Virus record (IMG/VR): IMGVR_UViG_3300008114_000012
Coordinates: 1-64,000 of that record
Strand: one strand, 5' to 3'
From: a virus
Length of the DNA stretch: 64,000 nucleotides
A model generated the notes under the pieces. It saw nothing but the letters and a program-made list of their open reading frames with translations. It did no database searches and was not told the origin of the DNA. Positions 55,801 through 63,857 of the stretch are shown in pieces. Position 1 is the first letter of the stretch, and each line of letters opens with the position of its first letter. The position numbers were made by a program, and so were the translations under genes.

Positions 55801-56836
55801 TGGATTTAATATTAATCAAGGTAATAGCCAGAGTACCGCAGAAGCTCTCCAAGTCCTAAATCAGATGGCAAACCAAGGAGGGAATAGGGCAGTGGCAACT
55901 CAAAACCTATCCCTATATAATTTGTATAAAAACAGAAGTTATACGTGTACCGTAAGTTTATTAGGCAATGCCATGATACAACCAACAATGTATTTCAATC
56001 TTAGGCACGTACCAATGTTTAGTGGTCCATATATGATTACAAAGGTTACTCATACTGTAAATCCCGGTAGTTTCGAGACCATATTGGAGGCGGTAAGACA
56101 ACCGACCGCGTCTTTACCTAAAATAGATAACTTCTTACAGATATTAAAAACAAATCTTTTAAATTCTGTTATTGCTGAAAGTAATAGACAAAAGGAGGCG
56201 ATAAACAATGAGGCTAAAAAGGCCGAAAATGTTAAAGCTCAACAGAAACAATTAAATGATTTTGTTAATACAAATCCTTCTAATACTGCATCGGCTAACC
56301 AAACCTGCTCAGCTTCAACTAATTTTGTAGAATTTACTTATAAAGCTGCGGTTAAACAGACACTTACAACAAATCAAATGGTTGGGAAAGTAAAATCTTT
56401 GGTTGGGGCAACTACGATTTCAGAAAAAGATAAATTAAATATGTGTGTGTTTGCAGCGGCTTATATTGCATCAGGAACACAAACAGGATTTCAGGCAAAT
56501 AATAATAACTTTATCGGATTGGATTTACAACAGAATTGGAATAAAAATTATATGGAGACTAGATTTTTCTGTTCTTCGAGTAACGTGCCATTTGCATCAT
56601 TTGCGAATGCGGATGACTCCATCAAATACTTGGTTCAAAGATGGAAAGATAGAATGTATCAAGTTCAACAAATTGATGCAAAATTAATTACTAAATTTTA
56701 CATTTTAAATTTTGCGGCTACCAATACTGGAACTGGAAGAGAGGATATATATAATTCTTACGACCCAGCACTATTAAGTAATATTGAAACAGAGGTGCAA
56801 AACGCAATTAACTTGTTTAATTCCTCAAATGGATAA
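49838..56836 (+). CDS. Giant baseplate hub protein with a terminal glucosaminidase-like domain
   Basis: 2332 residues. An N-terminal domain (about 140-250) contains ITVKLDTSFLPIITVELIDV and FFLTLKGYYGKAIQLELML, a beta fold seen in hub proteins. A long helical and beta middle follows. Near 2045-2090 is PTMYFNLRHVPMFSGPYMIT plus HTVNPGSFETIL, typical of hub or gp27/gp44-like domains. The last ~165 residues (NNNFIGLDLQQNW, FASFANADDSIKYLVQRWKD) resemble glucosaminidase/lytic domains. However, the Glu expected before the SG pair is Ala (YIASGTQTG), so it may bind rather than cut peptidoglycan. Residues about 1165-1210 form a small inserted beta module (TSAGNILTVLTV). It would form the central hub and spike base. 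Confidence 0.6.
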   Translation: MVGNNENILTEFDYNNITIVDPNKVVDAQGKVKERFVNQEDLVYYVNLECKMLPRTKLALGVANNDSLQTISVASINFLKPGGKTFLDNSYTDEITGENSVKGEGVNQPKKTAISNPNKSDDFYIRQTITSGGKQGSTDNGLLGVRNITVKLDTSFLPIITVELIDVKGRALFEGGNNSPYAAFFNLPYPKFFLTLKGYYGKAIQLELMLQSFNSRFDAGTSNFEISLVFYTYKYTMLSEISMGMLLATPHMYKSSVQVAALTSGGGATTPVNQSFAEIGYEKIKEMYSEYKSKGLIPDDFPELTLIQLQYRLENFIKNILDNFTKVNMKPLDDLELYQKTINEYIRDVYTAQGEKAGSWFNKYMDTKAPFVLANQFKTKIYTFKGNLDAEKKQAAITELKSLISSYNEKLKTNNTLGDKGSYTIDNKTIPASIPVKITYDKTFLRTFTSENEINFEETFKLINGVPATGDTQINELKADFQKRNLFNASDTTVKDGQPEITYQYFAFDNNTNEIINNVSNFLDPTFFGEIDQIQKKLKAFRIQIEEDLTKALSNLLQNSNNGIGFVPNIRNVLAVVFASGEAFIRLMDDVHREAWNQRDAPARKNAIFNKQIESASQDALDPGLNNENPVYPWPQFLVETAGENGQEKYEIKYPGDSDVIQQTQGFQYDVWPEIEFEEEFIKGYIERTLPPQNPSTNFNELTEPKRISFNAMEFPINNIVFSNKEEIKFFFEIYERINFVTYYSKLSRCSNSIAESDKIIDLLADAEATNMVTSLGDTNPFLLDKLKNYAFNSQNYLSTLRGFSNDGTGQSWQNYLRGIYNTNYIRNLISNSEFEFMDLNTLLAPVSEPLVSLEKEQDIIDYLAQASLSNVFDVTDIYPFISNAWSKSGLANGKNVADAKQAFTTDKILTFNKTKKVITNFLDATSPEEKRIVTNFIYKTNNVPNITNENIKSFYEGRTPKKQLVTEGNITYSGYNGLLTSSQTTSMFNTPFFINSISEGVEKFRNFDKHPYKVPAYLFLNSLPLPTLREKYQTFESSTDGGVFSKPLDYIFATLKKFGAIHRVPYPWILKLGSIWHRYKEYTDKGIDILDGSWKNFDSTRSFDPFGSNPSRNYGLILNGSPFDIVLQKDTVFGTETSSLINTGFYPKLINDFNVFYQGYNIIDTSTEIKGTCTSAGNILTVLTVNHNSLTTGFILQGNGLNSAQILSQTDGIPGGPGTYQISTSQNVTNISFTVVNAFNTPYSDQSIQDSFLKGLSINYSQDSVIDLAEGFDDENPQRDLRIITWSVLVDDKNRTNQFIIPSQGSTFNQTKVECFENGKIKKEVNNNKSMFNGSVRMFWAAPHYGYFDLDNLLKPSPEEYLKTIFINQEEQNHFTLNSKPIYTKISEIFSVFEKEILDKFEEEFLNFSVCKYDFVDSGLIKPMAMTNSYAQASNPGTTGTTGDTAATQQTDLESSLTSTLKNFQTLFTNMMTVVKLTGTTGDQLITDVQNKQTSVIANTLTKFLTYDAAFKFGNPSNYNKKLFYSFTPSIIEDPFTWESYKEKTPNALPVDGGTTTLSDSKLNYPDAWKALETYVGKSDISSLTYSDNGSYITDFFIDLNVAFTDNNVKNLYPIIKIYASQKLAQFQVNSTPPTLPSTQPYEGALIETYELSGGSKVLIFKQGPRKFAVLVNQNEETLYIGEKISISANPDSQGIVNEALQAYYGNLAESPEVINIIKSPAPQFPAVPDPVGKWSKTTLSNSLGEFVRNTDDFQNKIIDSFFTKIRKKLPDISLKSEVINQSALEGPQSKVDLWETFKAINDKWIAGNDFKQKTLFEDILLLDRASRNIGDVVLCDIYKLRNQLMTIDPTNNMLGFITTILVENNFVVMNIPSYVNFYNVQEAQKNAKPRLDSTSDFANNLFGTFLNVDYRDSSAKMVCFYGGKPSEIVDIKDNVDFRFRDDAFEITKASSNPLAENQIGKTDWDKSNKVVGFSVDIGPQNQSIFYGFNINQGNSQSTAEALQVLNQMANQGGNRAVATQNLSLYNLYKNRSYTCTVSLLGNAMIQPTMYFNLRHVPMFSGPYMITKVTHTVNPGSFETILEAVRQPTASLPKIDNFLQILKTNLLNSVIAESNRQKEAINNEAKKAENVKAQQKQLNDFVNTNPSNTASANQTCSASTNFVEFTYKAAVKQTLTTNQMVGKVKSLVGATTISEKDKLNMCVFAAAYIASGTQTGFQANNNNFIGLDLQQNWNKNYMETRFFCSSSNVPFASFANADDSIKYLVQRWKDRMYQVQQIDAKLITKFYILNFAATNTGTGREDIYNSYDPALLSNIETEVQNAINLFNSSNG

Positions 56837-56854
56837 TTTTTCTATATTGAATAA

Positions 56855-56863
56855 TATTTATAA
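56855..56863 (+). promoter_or_regulatory. Candidate phage promoter box TATTTATAA (palindromic TATTTATAAATA)
   Basis: 10 nt before ATG 56874. Reading on, it includes TATAAATA, the T4 late box, in both directions. Confidence 0.5.
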
Positions 56864-56873
56864 ATAAAATACT

Positions 56874-57098
56874 ATGAACACGAAAGAAGTTTTGGATAGA
56901 TACTTGGGTAAGAATACCCGTATCACCGAAAAAGAAACAGGTAATGGTTACAAAGAAGTTTGTGATTTGGATACAGGAGAATGTTATACTTTGAGAATGA
57001 AAGATGGGTTGATTGAAAGAGTAGATAACACGATGAAACAAAATAAAAAAATCCAAGTCGAAACAATGACTGGTGTTAAACAACTATTAAACGGTTAA
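56874..57098 (+). CDS. Small conserved-looking protein of unknown function
   Basis: 74 residues. No domain is recognised. It has two Cys 8 residues apart (CDLDTGEC), a Thr/Gly/Glu-rich start and a charged C-terminal half. ATG 56874 follows the promoter box with normal spacing. It lies 4 nt before the next gene and so is probably co-transcribed with it. Codon use is like its neighbours. A small virion accessory protein is one possibility, but nothing in the sequence says so directly. Confidence 0.6.
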   Translation: MNTKEVLDRYLGKNTRITEKETGNGYKEVCDLDTGECYTLRMKDGLIERVDNTMKQNKKIQVETMTGVKQLLNG

Positions 57099-57102
57099 AA
57101 AA

Positions 57103-57795
57103 ATGTCCATAGATAACAAAATTTTAGAAGAAATTCAGAGATATAAGAATATTAATCAATATATCACTGAACAAGAAGTGCCACCGGTTCCCGAAGACCC
57201 GGCAGCAGCGTTACCACCCCCACCTGATGCGGGTGCCGCATTACCTCCTCCACCAGGAGCTCCTGCCCCTGACGCAGGAGCTGCACCACCTCCATCACCA
57301 CCAGCTGCGGGAGCTGAACCACAACCTGTAGATGTTGCAACTGACCCTGATGTTGAAAAGGTTGGTGATGAAAAGGAGAAAAGAGAAGAATTAGAAATAA
57401 CTGACTTGGTACAATCACAACAAAATGTTGAGAAAAAACAAGAAGAGTATTTCGAAAATTTATTTAAACACCTCGAAGATTTAGAATCAAAACTTGGTAA
57501 TATGGATTCAATTGTTAGTAAGTTGAATGACCTTGAAGCCAAAGTTGAAAAATACAGACCAAAAACTCCTGAAGAAAAATTGGAGTTAAGAAGTTTAGAT
57601 TCAGGACCATTCAATCAAAAATTATCTGAATTTTTTGAGGACAAACAAGGAGACCTTGAAAAAGCGGGTAAGAATGAGTATGTTTTAACTTCGGATGAGG
57701 TTGAAGGATTTTCACCAAACGAAATCAAAAAAAGTTTTAGAAACTTTGATGATGAAAATGAGGATGATATACAAGACTTCAAAGAAATTAGATAA
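57103..57795 (+). CDS. Pro/Ala-linker protein with coiled coil
   Basis: 230 residues. A short charged N-terminal helix ends in YITEQE, followed by a Pro/Ala/Gly linker (about 25-80: PPPPDAGAALPPPPGAP). Then comes an acidic coiled coil (about 90-155; KLNDLEAKVEKYRP) and a C-terminal acidic part. The Pro/Ala spacer between a short leader and a coiled coil suits a flexible anchor. The leader fits the possible capsid-targeting pattern seen in the SOD-fusion and zinc-ribbon proteins. It could be a prohead core or head-packaged protein. A strong terminator follows. Confidence 0.55.
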   Translation: MSIDNKILEEIQRYKNINQYITEQEVPPVPEDPAAALPPPPDAGAALPPPPGAPAPDAGAAPPPSPPAAGAEPQPVDVATDPDVEKVGDEKEKREELEITDLVQSQQNVEKKQEEYFENLFKHLEDLESKLGNMDSIVSKLNDLEAKVEKYRPKTPEEKLELRSLDSGPFNQKLSEFFEDKQGDLEKAGKNEYVLTSDEVEGFSPNEIKKSFRNFDDENEDDIQDFKEIR

Positions 57796-57796
57796 T

Positions 57797-57819
57797 AAAA
57801 AGGGACTTCGGTCCCTTTT
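57797..57819 (+). terminator. Rho-independent terminator with a TTCG loop
   Basis: AGGGAC / GTCCCT around TTCG, with A-run before and T-run after. It closes the late structural block. Confidence 0.9.
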
Positions 57820-57848
57820 ACATTTGACTACACTACGGCTGACACTTA

Positions 57849-57857
57849 TATTTAGTA
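57849..57857 (+). promoter_or_regulatory. Weak candidate promoter box TATTTAGTA
   Basis: 21 nt before ATG 57879 of the gp32-like gene. Matches the common box less well, as may suit an earlier class. Confidence 0.3.
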
Positions 57858-57878
57858 AACAATTTAAATTTATATATT

Positions 57879-58727
57879 ATGGCGACAAACAATTCTTTAG
57901 ATGCTGTACTTGCACAGTATGAAAAAGCAAGTCAAGGAGGTTCATCTAACTCCTCAAAAATGTCTCAAGATGAAAGAATGAAAAAGTATTTCGCAGCAAT
58001 TCTTAAAGACAGCGAAAAACAAGGTCAGAAAAGACTTCGTATTCTACCTACAAAAGACGGAAGCTCACCATTCAAAGAAGTATGGTATCATGAGGTACAA
58101 GTTGATGGCAAGTGGAATAAAATCTATGACCCAGGAAAAAATGATAATGAACGTTCACCACTTACCGAAGTTTATGAAGAACTCATGTCAACAGGTAAAG
58201 AGGCGGACAAAGAACTTGCTAAACAATATAAGCCACGTAAGTTTTATATTGTAAAAGTTATTGACCGTGATAACGAACAAGACGGTGTGAAATTCTGGCG
58301 TTTCAAGCACAACTACAAGAACGAAGGTATTCTTGATAAGATTATCCCGATTTGGAGAGCTAAAGGTGACATTACTGACCCTGATAAAGGTCGTGACATC
58401 ATTCTTGAAATGACCAAAGCTAAAACACCAAAAGGCGCGACTTATACGGTAATTCAAACAATCATGTATGATGACCCAAGTCCTGTTCATGAAGACAAGG
58501 CGATTGGTGACTCATGGGTTAAAGATGAGTTGAGTTGGGCTGACGTTTATTCTAAAAAGCCAGTTGATTACTTGGAGGCTATCGCTCGTGGCGAAACTCC
58601 ACGTTGGGACTCGGATGCTGGTAAATATGTTTATGGCAATTCAGTTGAAGAAACAACATCTATGGGTGGGGCAAAATACACTGACCCACAGTCAGAAGAT
58701 GAACCTGATGGTGATTTGCCATTCTAA
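57879..58727 (+). CDS. 32: Single-stranded DNA-binding protein (gp32-like)
   Basis: 282 residues (T4 gp32 is 301). A helical, basic N-terminus is followed by an OB-like core with aromatic and basic strands (FKEVWYHEVQVDGKWNKIYD and PRKFYIVKVIDRD) and a Ser/Asp-rich acidic tail. There are no Cys at all, so the zinc site of T4 gp32 is lost. The tail ends DGDLPF, which copies the tip of bacterial SSB proteins rather than T4's. It coats ssDNA for gp43, UvsX and the helicase. Position before uvsX is the usual cyanophage/T4 order. A terminator with TTCG loop follows. Confidence 0.85.
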   Translation: MATNNSLDAVLAQYEKASQGGSSNSSKMSQDERMKKYFAAILKDSEKQGQKRLRILPTKDGSSPFKEVWYHEVQVDGKWNKIYDPGKNDNERSPLTEVYEELMSTGKEADKELAKQYKPRKFYIVKVIDRDNEQDGVKFWRFKHNYKNEGILDKIIPIWRAKGDITDPDKGRDIILEMTKAKTPKGATYTVIQTIMYDDPSPVHEDKAIGDSWVKDELSWADVYSKKPVDYLEAIARGETPRWDSDAGKYVYGNSVEETTSMGGAKYTDPQSEDEPDGDLPF

Positions 58728-58738
58728 TAAAATAATCG

Positions 58739-58768
58739 GCGTGGGTATTTCGGTACCCACGCTTTTTT
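58739..58768 (+). terminator. Rho-independent terminator with a TTCG loop
   Basis: GCGTGGGTAT / GTACCCACGC (one U-G pair) around TTCG, followed by six T. It ends the gp32-like transcript. Confidence 0.9.
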
Positions 58769-58789
58769 CTAATTTATTAAATTTTTTTT

Positions 58790-59014
58790 ATGAAAATTGC
58801 GGAAAGTATGTACAAGGCGCTCATGAAAAGATATGAGGCCGAAATTGCGGAGGCGGAAGCCACACTCTTGATTTATTTTAATAATCCTGTTGGAATTGGG
58901 GAACACCCACAACACTTGGAGGAAATGGACAAAATGTTGGAAAAATATGCCAACGCGAAAGACAAATTGGAAATAATTCAAGCTTTAATCAAAATCGAAC
59001 CAAATGGCAATTAA
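58790..59014 (+). CDS. Small helical protein upstream of uvsX
   Basis: 74 residues, fully helical: AEIAEAEATLLIYFNNPVG, then GEHPQHLEEMDKMLEKYA. The stretch around NNPVGIGEHP is a turn between two helices and looks conserved. It overlaps the uvsX start by 11 nt, so they are coupled. It starts at ATG 58790 right after a T-run and carries no known motif. It may be a replication or recombination accessory protein, but this rests only on position. Confidence 0.65.
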   Translation: MKIAESMYKALMKRYEAEIAEAEATLLIYFNNPVGIGEHPQHLEEMDKMLEKYANAKDKLEIIQALIKIEPNGN

Positions 59015-60014
59015 GAAAAAAGAAATGGGTTTGGACTCAATCAAGTCTAAATTCTCGACTTCGGCCAAATATAAACCACAACGGTATTTTGACTTGGGTC
59101 CTGAATTTTTGGATGCGGTTGGAATTCCTGGCCCTGCTATGGGACATATCAATATGTTCCTTGGACACTCTGATACGGGTAAGACAACTGCTCTTGTAAA
59201 GGCGGCAGTTGATGCTCAAAAGAAAGGAATTCTTCCTGTGTTTATTATTACAGAACAGAAGTGGTCATTCGAACACGCTCGAATCATGGGATTTCAGTGT
59301 GAAGAAGTTGTTGATGAATCTACAGGTGAAATCGATTGGGACGGATTCTATTTGTTCAATAATAACTTTGACTATATTGAACAGATTACCGAATACATCA
59401 ATTCACTTTTGGACGCACAAGAAAAAGGTGAACTTGATTACAGTCTTCTTTTCCTTTGGGATTCTGTAGGTTCTGTACCTTGTAAGATGACCTTTGAAGG
59501 TAAAGGTGGAAAGCAACATAACGCCTCTGTCTTGGCCGATAAGATTGGTATGGGTATCAATCAACGTATTTCAGGTAGTCGTAAAGCTGACTCAAAGTTT
59601 GAAAATACTTTGGTTATTGTTAATCAACCTTGGGTTGAATTACCCGACAATCCATTTGGTCAACCAAAAATTAAGGCAAAAGGTGGTGAAGCGATTTGGT
59701 TAAACTCATCTTTGGTATTCTTGTTTGGAAATCAAAAAGGTGCTGGTACAACAAAGATTACCGCCACAAAAGATAAAAGAACTGTTAAATTTGCCGTTCG
59801 TACCAAGATATCCGTACTCAAGAATCACATCAATGGTTTGGGGTATGAGGATGGTAAAATTATAGTAACACCTCATGGTTTTATGGCGGGTAAAGAACCG
59901 GCGGAAGAAAAAGCGTCGATTGAAAGTTACAAAAAAGACCATGCGGAATATTGGAAAGATATTTTGGGTGTGGCGGATTTGGATTTTGATTTGAAAGAAG
60001 AAGTAGAACCTTAA
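59004..60014 (+). CDS. uvsX: RecA-like recombinase (UvsX)
   Basis: 336 residues (T4 UvsX is 391). Walker A is GHSDTGKT at 54-61, Walker B-like strand is SLLFLWDSVGS, and loop L2 region reads KIKAKGGEAIWLNSS. The order matches the RecA fold. It forms filaments on ssDNA covered by the gp32-like protein and drives recombination-dependent replication, with an SF2 helicase doing branch migration. It is translated from ATG 59004 inside the previous small gene. The C-terminus ends DLDFDLKEEVEP, an acidic tail like that of other UvsX proteins. Confidence 0.93.
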   Translation: MAIKKKEMGLDSIKSKFSTSAKYKPQRYFDLGPEFLDAVGIPGPAMGHINMFLGHSDTGKTTALVKAAVDAQKKGILPVFIITEQKWSFEHARIMGFQCEEVVDESTGEIDWDGFYLFNNNFDYIEQITEYINSLLDAQEKGELDYSLLFLWDSVGSVPCKMTFEGKGGKQHNASVLADKIGMGINQRISGSRKADSKFENTLVIVNQPWVELPDNPFGQPKIKAKGGEAIWLNSSLVFLFGNQKGAGTTKITATKDKRTVKFAVRTKISVLKNHINGLGYEDGKIIVTPHGFMAGKEPAEEKASIESYKKDHAEYWKDILGVADLDFDLKEEVEP

Positions 60015-60025
60015 TAAACTACAAG

Positions 60026-61030
60026 TTGACCAAAACATTATTAATTGACGGAAACAATCTATTAAAGATAGGATTTCATGGTGTGAAAGATTTCTTTCAC
60101 GAAAACAGACACGTCGGGGGTATTTGGCATTTTCTGAATACCACCCGACGTTTTATTGAGGAAGAAAACTTCGATAAGGTTGTTGTGTTTTGGGATGGGG
60201 AAGGGAGCTCATTGGCTCGTAAAATCATTTACCCCCAATACAAGGAGAACAGAAAACCTGGTCAGGACTTTAAAGAAGATTCATTTTACGAACAAAAACA
60301 TAGGGTAAAACAATATCTCGAGGAGATGTTTGTTCGTCAGGTTGATATTAATAACAATGAGGCGGATGACCTTATCGCCTATTACTGTCAAATCGCAAAC
60401 GATGAAGTTATAACCATTTTCTCGGGTGACAGGGACCTCACACAGTTAATATCTGATAACGTTTCCCTATACTCACCTAATAAGAGATTGACATATAAAA
60501 AGGGTGACTATATTAAGTTACAAGATGCGGAAATTCCGCACTATAATGTAAAAACATATAAAATAATATCTGGTGACAAATCAGATAATATTGATGGTAT
60601 CTATTATTTGGGGGAGAAAACTTTATTGAAATTATTTCCTGAAATTCTTGACCGTGAGGTTACTTATAACGATATTTTAACAAGGGCCGAGGTTTTATTG
60701 ACCGAGGACAAAGACAACAAAGCGTTACAAAACTTACTTTCAGGTAAAACAAAAACAGGTATCTATGGAAATGAATTTTTTGAGATTAACAACAAAATCG
60801 TTGATTTATCTAATCCGTTAATCACAGAAGAAGGTAAGGAATTAGTCGAACTTTATTATCGTGAAACTTTAGACCCCGAAGGAAGGGGACACAGAAACCT
60901 CATTAGAATGATGATGGAAGATGGGTTCTTTAAATTCCTCCCAAAACATGACGAAGCATGGGTTAATTTCGTTAAACCGTTTATGAAACTAACAAGAAAA
61001 GAAAAAAAGCAATTTAAAACAAAAAAGTAA
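60026..61030 (+). CDS. rnh: 5'-3' exonuclease / RNase H (T4 Rnh, FEN family)
   Basis: 334 residues (T4 Rnh is 305). Start is TTG 60026 (MTKTLLIDGNN), since the family opens with a strand ending in Asp-Gly-Asn. Further metal-site motifs are NNEADDLIAYY, FSGDRDLTQL and SGDKSDNI, in FEN order. It removes RNA primers and flaps on the lagging strand, working with the gp32-like protein. It starts 11 nt after uvsX, without its own promoter box, so it is co-transcribed. All catalytic Asp appear to be present. Confidence 0.88.
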   Translation: MTKTLLIDGNNLLKIGFHGVKDFFHENRHVGGIWHFLNTTRRFIEEENFDKVVVFWDGEGSSLARKIIYPQYKENRKPGQDFKEDSFYEQKHRVKQYLEEMFVRQVDINNNEADDLIAYYCQIANDEVITIFSGDRDLTQLISDNVSLYSPNKRLTYKKGDYIKLQDAEIPHYNVKTYKIISGDKSDNIDGIYYLGEKTLLKLFPEILDREVTYNDILTRAEVLLTEDKDNKALQNLLSGKTKTGIYGNEFFEINNKIVDLSNPLITEEGKELVELYYRETLDPEGRGHRNLIRMMMEDGFFKFLPKHDEAWVNFVKPFMKLTRKEKKQFKTKK

Positions 61031-61034
61031 TTTT

Positions 61035-61487
61035 ATGAAAGAACAAGATTCAACCAAATTGGAATTCTTGATGATGGTAAATGATAACATCATCGTTCAA
61101 AGATTTTTTAACGTAAGAGATTACAATCCCACGGCTAAATTTTCAGCCGAGTTAATTGAGTATCTCGCCGAATTCAAAGGAATGTTTATGCATCAATTGA
61201 AGATGAAAACAATTGATTATATGCTTGAACACTCTTATGAAATTCAGAGTAATCCGGCAGTGTTGGACACATCATATACTGATGGTCCCGAACACTTTAA
61301 CATCTTTATTAAACAAGGTGACATGACAATTTGTCAGCATCAGATTGATGCCAAAGTTTTCCCACCTAAAATAAGATATACCGTGGATATCCGCCCACAC
61401 ATAAAAACTCTACTTTCAACTTTAACTGACATCTTTTCGTCAAAAAAATTATCTTACGAGTACGCCGGAATTACTTTGAAACACTAA
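61035..61487 (+). CDS. Unknown protein between rnh and gp41
   Basis: 150 residues. No family is recognised. An N-terminal hydrophilic strand (LEFLMMVNDNIIVQRFFNVR) is followed by helices and a mixed C-terminus with TICQHQIDAKVFPPK. It is coupled to rnh (4 nt from its stop) and lies in the replication operon. In T4 the helicase loader gp59 acts nearby, but this protein is shorter (gp59 is 217) and I see no matching motif. A replication accessory role is inferred from location only. Confidence 0.6.
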   Translation: MKEQDSTKLEFLMMVNDNIIVQRFFNVRDYNPTAKFSAELIEYLAEFKGMFMHQLKMKTIDYMLEHSYEIQSNPAVLDTSYTDGPEHFNIFIKQGDMTICQHQIDAKVFPPKIRYTVDIRPHIKTLLSTLTDIFSSKKLSYEYAGITLKH

Positions 61488-61496
61488 TATTTATCT
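61488..61496 (+). promoter_or_regulatory. Candidate phage promoter box TATTTATCT
   Basis: 20 nt before ATG 61517 of the helicase gene, in a 29-nt gap. Confidence 0.4.
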
Positions 61497-61516
61497 AACA
61501 CAACAATATATTTCTC

Positions 61517-62899
61517 ATGGCGTCAAACAAAAATTTCGATTATTTAGGGTCTTCTTTTCAGGTTCAATTATTAAATCAAATTATCGTAGATAAGGATTTT
61601 GGAAGGTCCATCATTGACGTTATAGAACAACAGTATTTCGAAAACAAGTACTTCAAAATCATAATTCAAATGATTAGGGAGTATCACTCAAAGTACGAAC
61701 ACGTACCTACTTTCGATACGTTAGAACAAATAACAAAGGCGGAGTTACAACAAGAGTTGGCATCTAAAATTGTTTTGGATACCATAACCAAGATTAAGGA
61801 AGTGCAAATCGAAGGTTCACAGTTTGTTCAAGAAAAGGCTCTCAAATTCTGTAAACAACAAGAATTACAAAAGGCGATTACGAAAGCTCAAAAAGTAATT
61901 GATGGTGGTGAATTTGAGAGTTATGACAAACTTGAAGAGTTGGTCAGAGAAGCGTTACAAGTTGGTGAAAGAGAAGATGGTATGGCTGATGTGTTCTCTA
62001 ATCTCGATGATGTGTTAAATGAGGATTATCGTCACCCTATCCCTATGGGAATACCGGGTATCGACAGATTGTTGAAAGGAGGTTTGGCCAAAGGAGAATT
62101 GGGAGTTATATTAGCACCCACGGGAGTTGGTAAATCAACTTTCTTAACCAAAATAGCAAACCATTCATTTAACTTGGGATATAACGTACTTCAAATATTT
62201 TTCGAGGATAACCCAAAAATTATCCAACGTAAGCATATTACTTTATGGACAAAGGTCCATCCTGATGAGTTGTCAAATAAGAAAGACGAGGTGATGGATA
62301 AGGTTCGTGAAGTACAAAGTAAAATGGAAAATAAACTTATACTTAAAAAGTTACCTTCAGATACTTTGACAATGCTTCAAATCAAAAATCAACTTCGTAA
62401 GATGATTGCAGATGGTTTAAAGTTGGATATGGTAGTTTTGGATTATATCGATTGTATTGTACCAGATAAGAATTTGGGTGATGAATGGAAGAGTGAAGGT
62501 TCAGTTATGAGAGGATTTGAGGCGATGTGTCACGAATTAAATCTTGTGGGATGGACCGCTACTCAAGGTAATAGAAGTTCTATCTCCTCTGAAGTTGTAA
62601 CCACGGACCAAATGGGAGGTTCTATCAAGAAGGCACAGGTTGGTCACGTTATTATATCGGTGGCGAAAACCTTACAACAAAAGGAGATGAAACTTGCAAC
62701 TATTGCCATTACTAAATCAAGAATTGGTGACGATGGTATTGTGTTCGAAAACTGTAAGTTCGATAATGGTATGTTAGAGATTGACACTGAAAGTTCAGTA
62801 ACATTCTTGGGACTTGAAGAACAGAAAGAAGAAAACAACAGGCAGCGAATTAAAGATTTGCTTGAAAAAAGAAAACAAAGAGAACAACAAAATAATTAA
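61517..62899 (+). CDS. 41: Replicative DNA helicase (DnaB family, gp41-like)
   Basis: 460 residues (T4 gp41 is 475). The N-terminal ~150 residues form the helical collar ([20 protein letters not shown]). The RecA-like motor starts at about 170: [13 protein letters not shown], Walker [10 protein letters not shown] at 200-208, DnaB motif [11 protein letters not shown] as Walker B, and [20 protein letters not shown] at the end. A hexameric 5'-3' helicase, working with a primase outside the window. It lies 6 nt before nrdB. Strong call. Confidence 0.93.
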   Translation: MASNKNFDYLGSSFQVQLLNQIIVDKDFGRSIIDVIEQQYFENKYFKIIIQMIREYHSKYEHVPTFDTLEQITKAELQQELASKIVLDTITKIKEVQIEGSQFVQEKALKFCKQQELQKAITKAQKVIDGGEFESYDKLEELVREALQVGEREDGMADVFSNLDDVLNEDYRHPIPMGIPGIDRLLKGGLAKGELGVILAPTGVGKSTFLTKIANHSFNLGYNVLQIFFEDNPKIIQRKHITLWTKVHPDELSNKKDEVMDKVREVQSKMENKLILKKLPSDTLTMLQIKNQLRKMIADGLKLDMVVLDYIDCIVPDKNLGDEWKSEGSVMRGFEAMCHELNLVGWTATQGNRSSISSEVVTTDQMGGSIKKAQVGHVIISVAKTLQQKEMKLATIAITKSRIGDDGIVFENCKFDNGMLEIDTESSVTFLGLEEQKEENNRQRIKDLLEKRKQREQQNN

Positions 62900-62904
62900 T
62901 TAAT

Positions 62905-63852
62905 ATGGAGAAGATTTTAGTAGAAAACCCAAATAGGTTTGTAATATTTCCTATCGAGCATAACGATATTTGGGAGTTTTATAAAATGCACCAAGCCGCA
63001 TTTTGGACGGCTGAAGAGGTAGATTTGTCAGGTGACATCAGAGACTGGCAAAATCTATCCGAAAATGAACAATACTTCGTTAAGAATGTTTTATCATTCT
63101 TTGCGGCATCTGACGGTATTGTTAATGAAAACTTAGCGGAGAACTTCTATCGTGAAGTTCAGTATCCCGAAGCAAAATTTTTCTACGGGATTCAATTAGC
63201 TATGGAAAATATCCACAGTTTGATGTATTCACTTTTGATTGACACCTATGTTTCAAATCCAAAAGAGAAAGACGAGTGTTTTCATGCTATTGACAGATTA
63301 CCTGCGGTACAAAAGAAAGCAAAATGGGCTTTGGAATGGATTACAAATGCATCCTTTCAGGAAAGGTTAGTTGCCTTTGCGGCGGTTGAAGGTATATTCT
63401 TTTCGGGGTCGTTTTGCTCAATATTTTGGTTGAAATCAAGAGGACTGATGCAGGGTTTGTGTAACGCAAACTCACTTATCTTTAAAGATGAAAATCTACA
63501 TTGTGACTTCGCAATTCATTTGTTAAACAATCACGTAGAAAACAAACCAAGTGAAAAAAGAATTAAAGAAATTCTATTGTCAGCTTTGGAGATTGAAAAA
63601 GAATTTATTACAGAATCATTACCAGTTTCACTTATTGGTATGAATTCAAATCTAATGAAGCAATACCTTGAATTTGTAGTTGATGGACTACTCGTTAAGT
63701 TTGGTTGTAAGAAACATTTTAATGTTGAACAACCATTTAAATTTATGGAGCAGATTGCAGTAGAAACAAAGGGTAATTTCTTTGAATCTAGAACTGTTGA
63801 ATATCAAAAAGCAAAGTTGAATGAAACTTTGTCCTTTACCGACGACTTTTAA
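62905..63852 (+). CDS. nrdB: Ribonucleotide reductase class I small subunit (NrdB)
   Basis: 315 residues (E. coli NrdB is 376). The iron ligands fall at the family's spacing: D70, E101 and H104 (ENIHSLMY), E162, E196 and H199 (ENLH). The radical Tyr is Y108. All are present, so the enzyme should be active. With NrdA, which starts 20 nt downstream, it makes dNTPs from host ribonucleotides. It lies in the same operon as the helicase. No intron or inserted domain is seen. Confidence 0.93.
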   Translation: MEKILVENPNRFVIFPIEHNDIWEFYKMHQAAFWTAEEVDLSGDIRDWQNLSENEQYFVKNVLSFFAASDGIVNENLAENFYREVQYPEAKFFYGIQLAMENIHSLMYSLLIDTYVSNPKEKDECFHAIDRLPAVQKKAKWALEWITNASFQERLVAFAAVEGIFFSGSFCSIFWLKSRGLMQGLCNANSLIFKDENLHCDFAIHLLNNHVENKPSEKRIKEILLSALEIEKEFITESLPVSLIGMNSNLMKQYLEFVVDGLLVKFGCKKHFNVEQPFKFMEQIAVETKGNFFESRTVEYQKAKLNETLSFTDDF

Positions 63853-63857
63853 TTTGT

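Noticed and set aside
57156-57614. Minus-strand frames opposite the Pro/Ala-linker protein
   Set aside because: Open because of the repetitive GC-richer Pro/Ala codons; Ser/Cys/Gly composition is not protein-like and no start signal is present.
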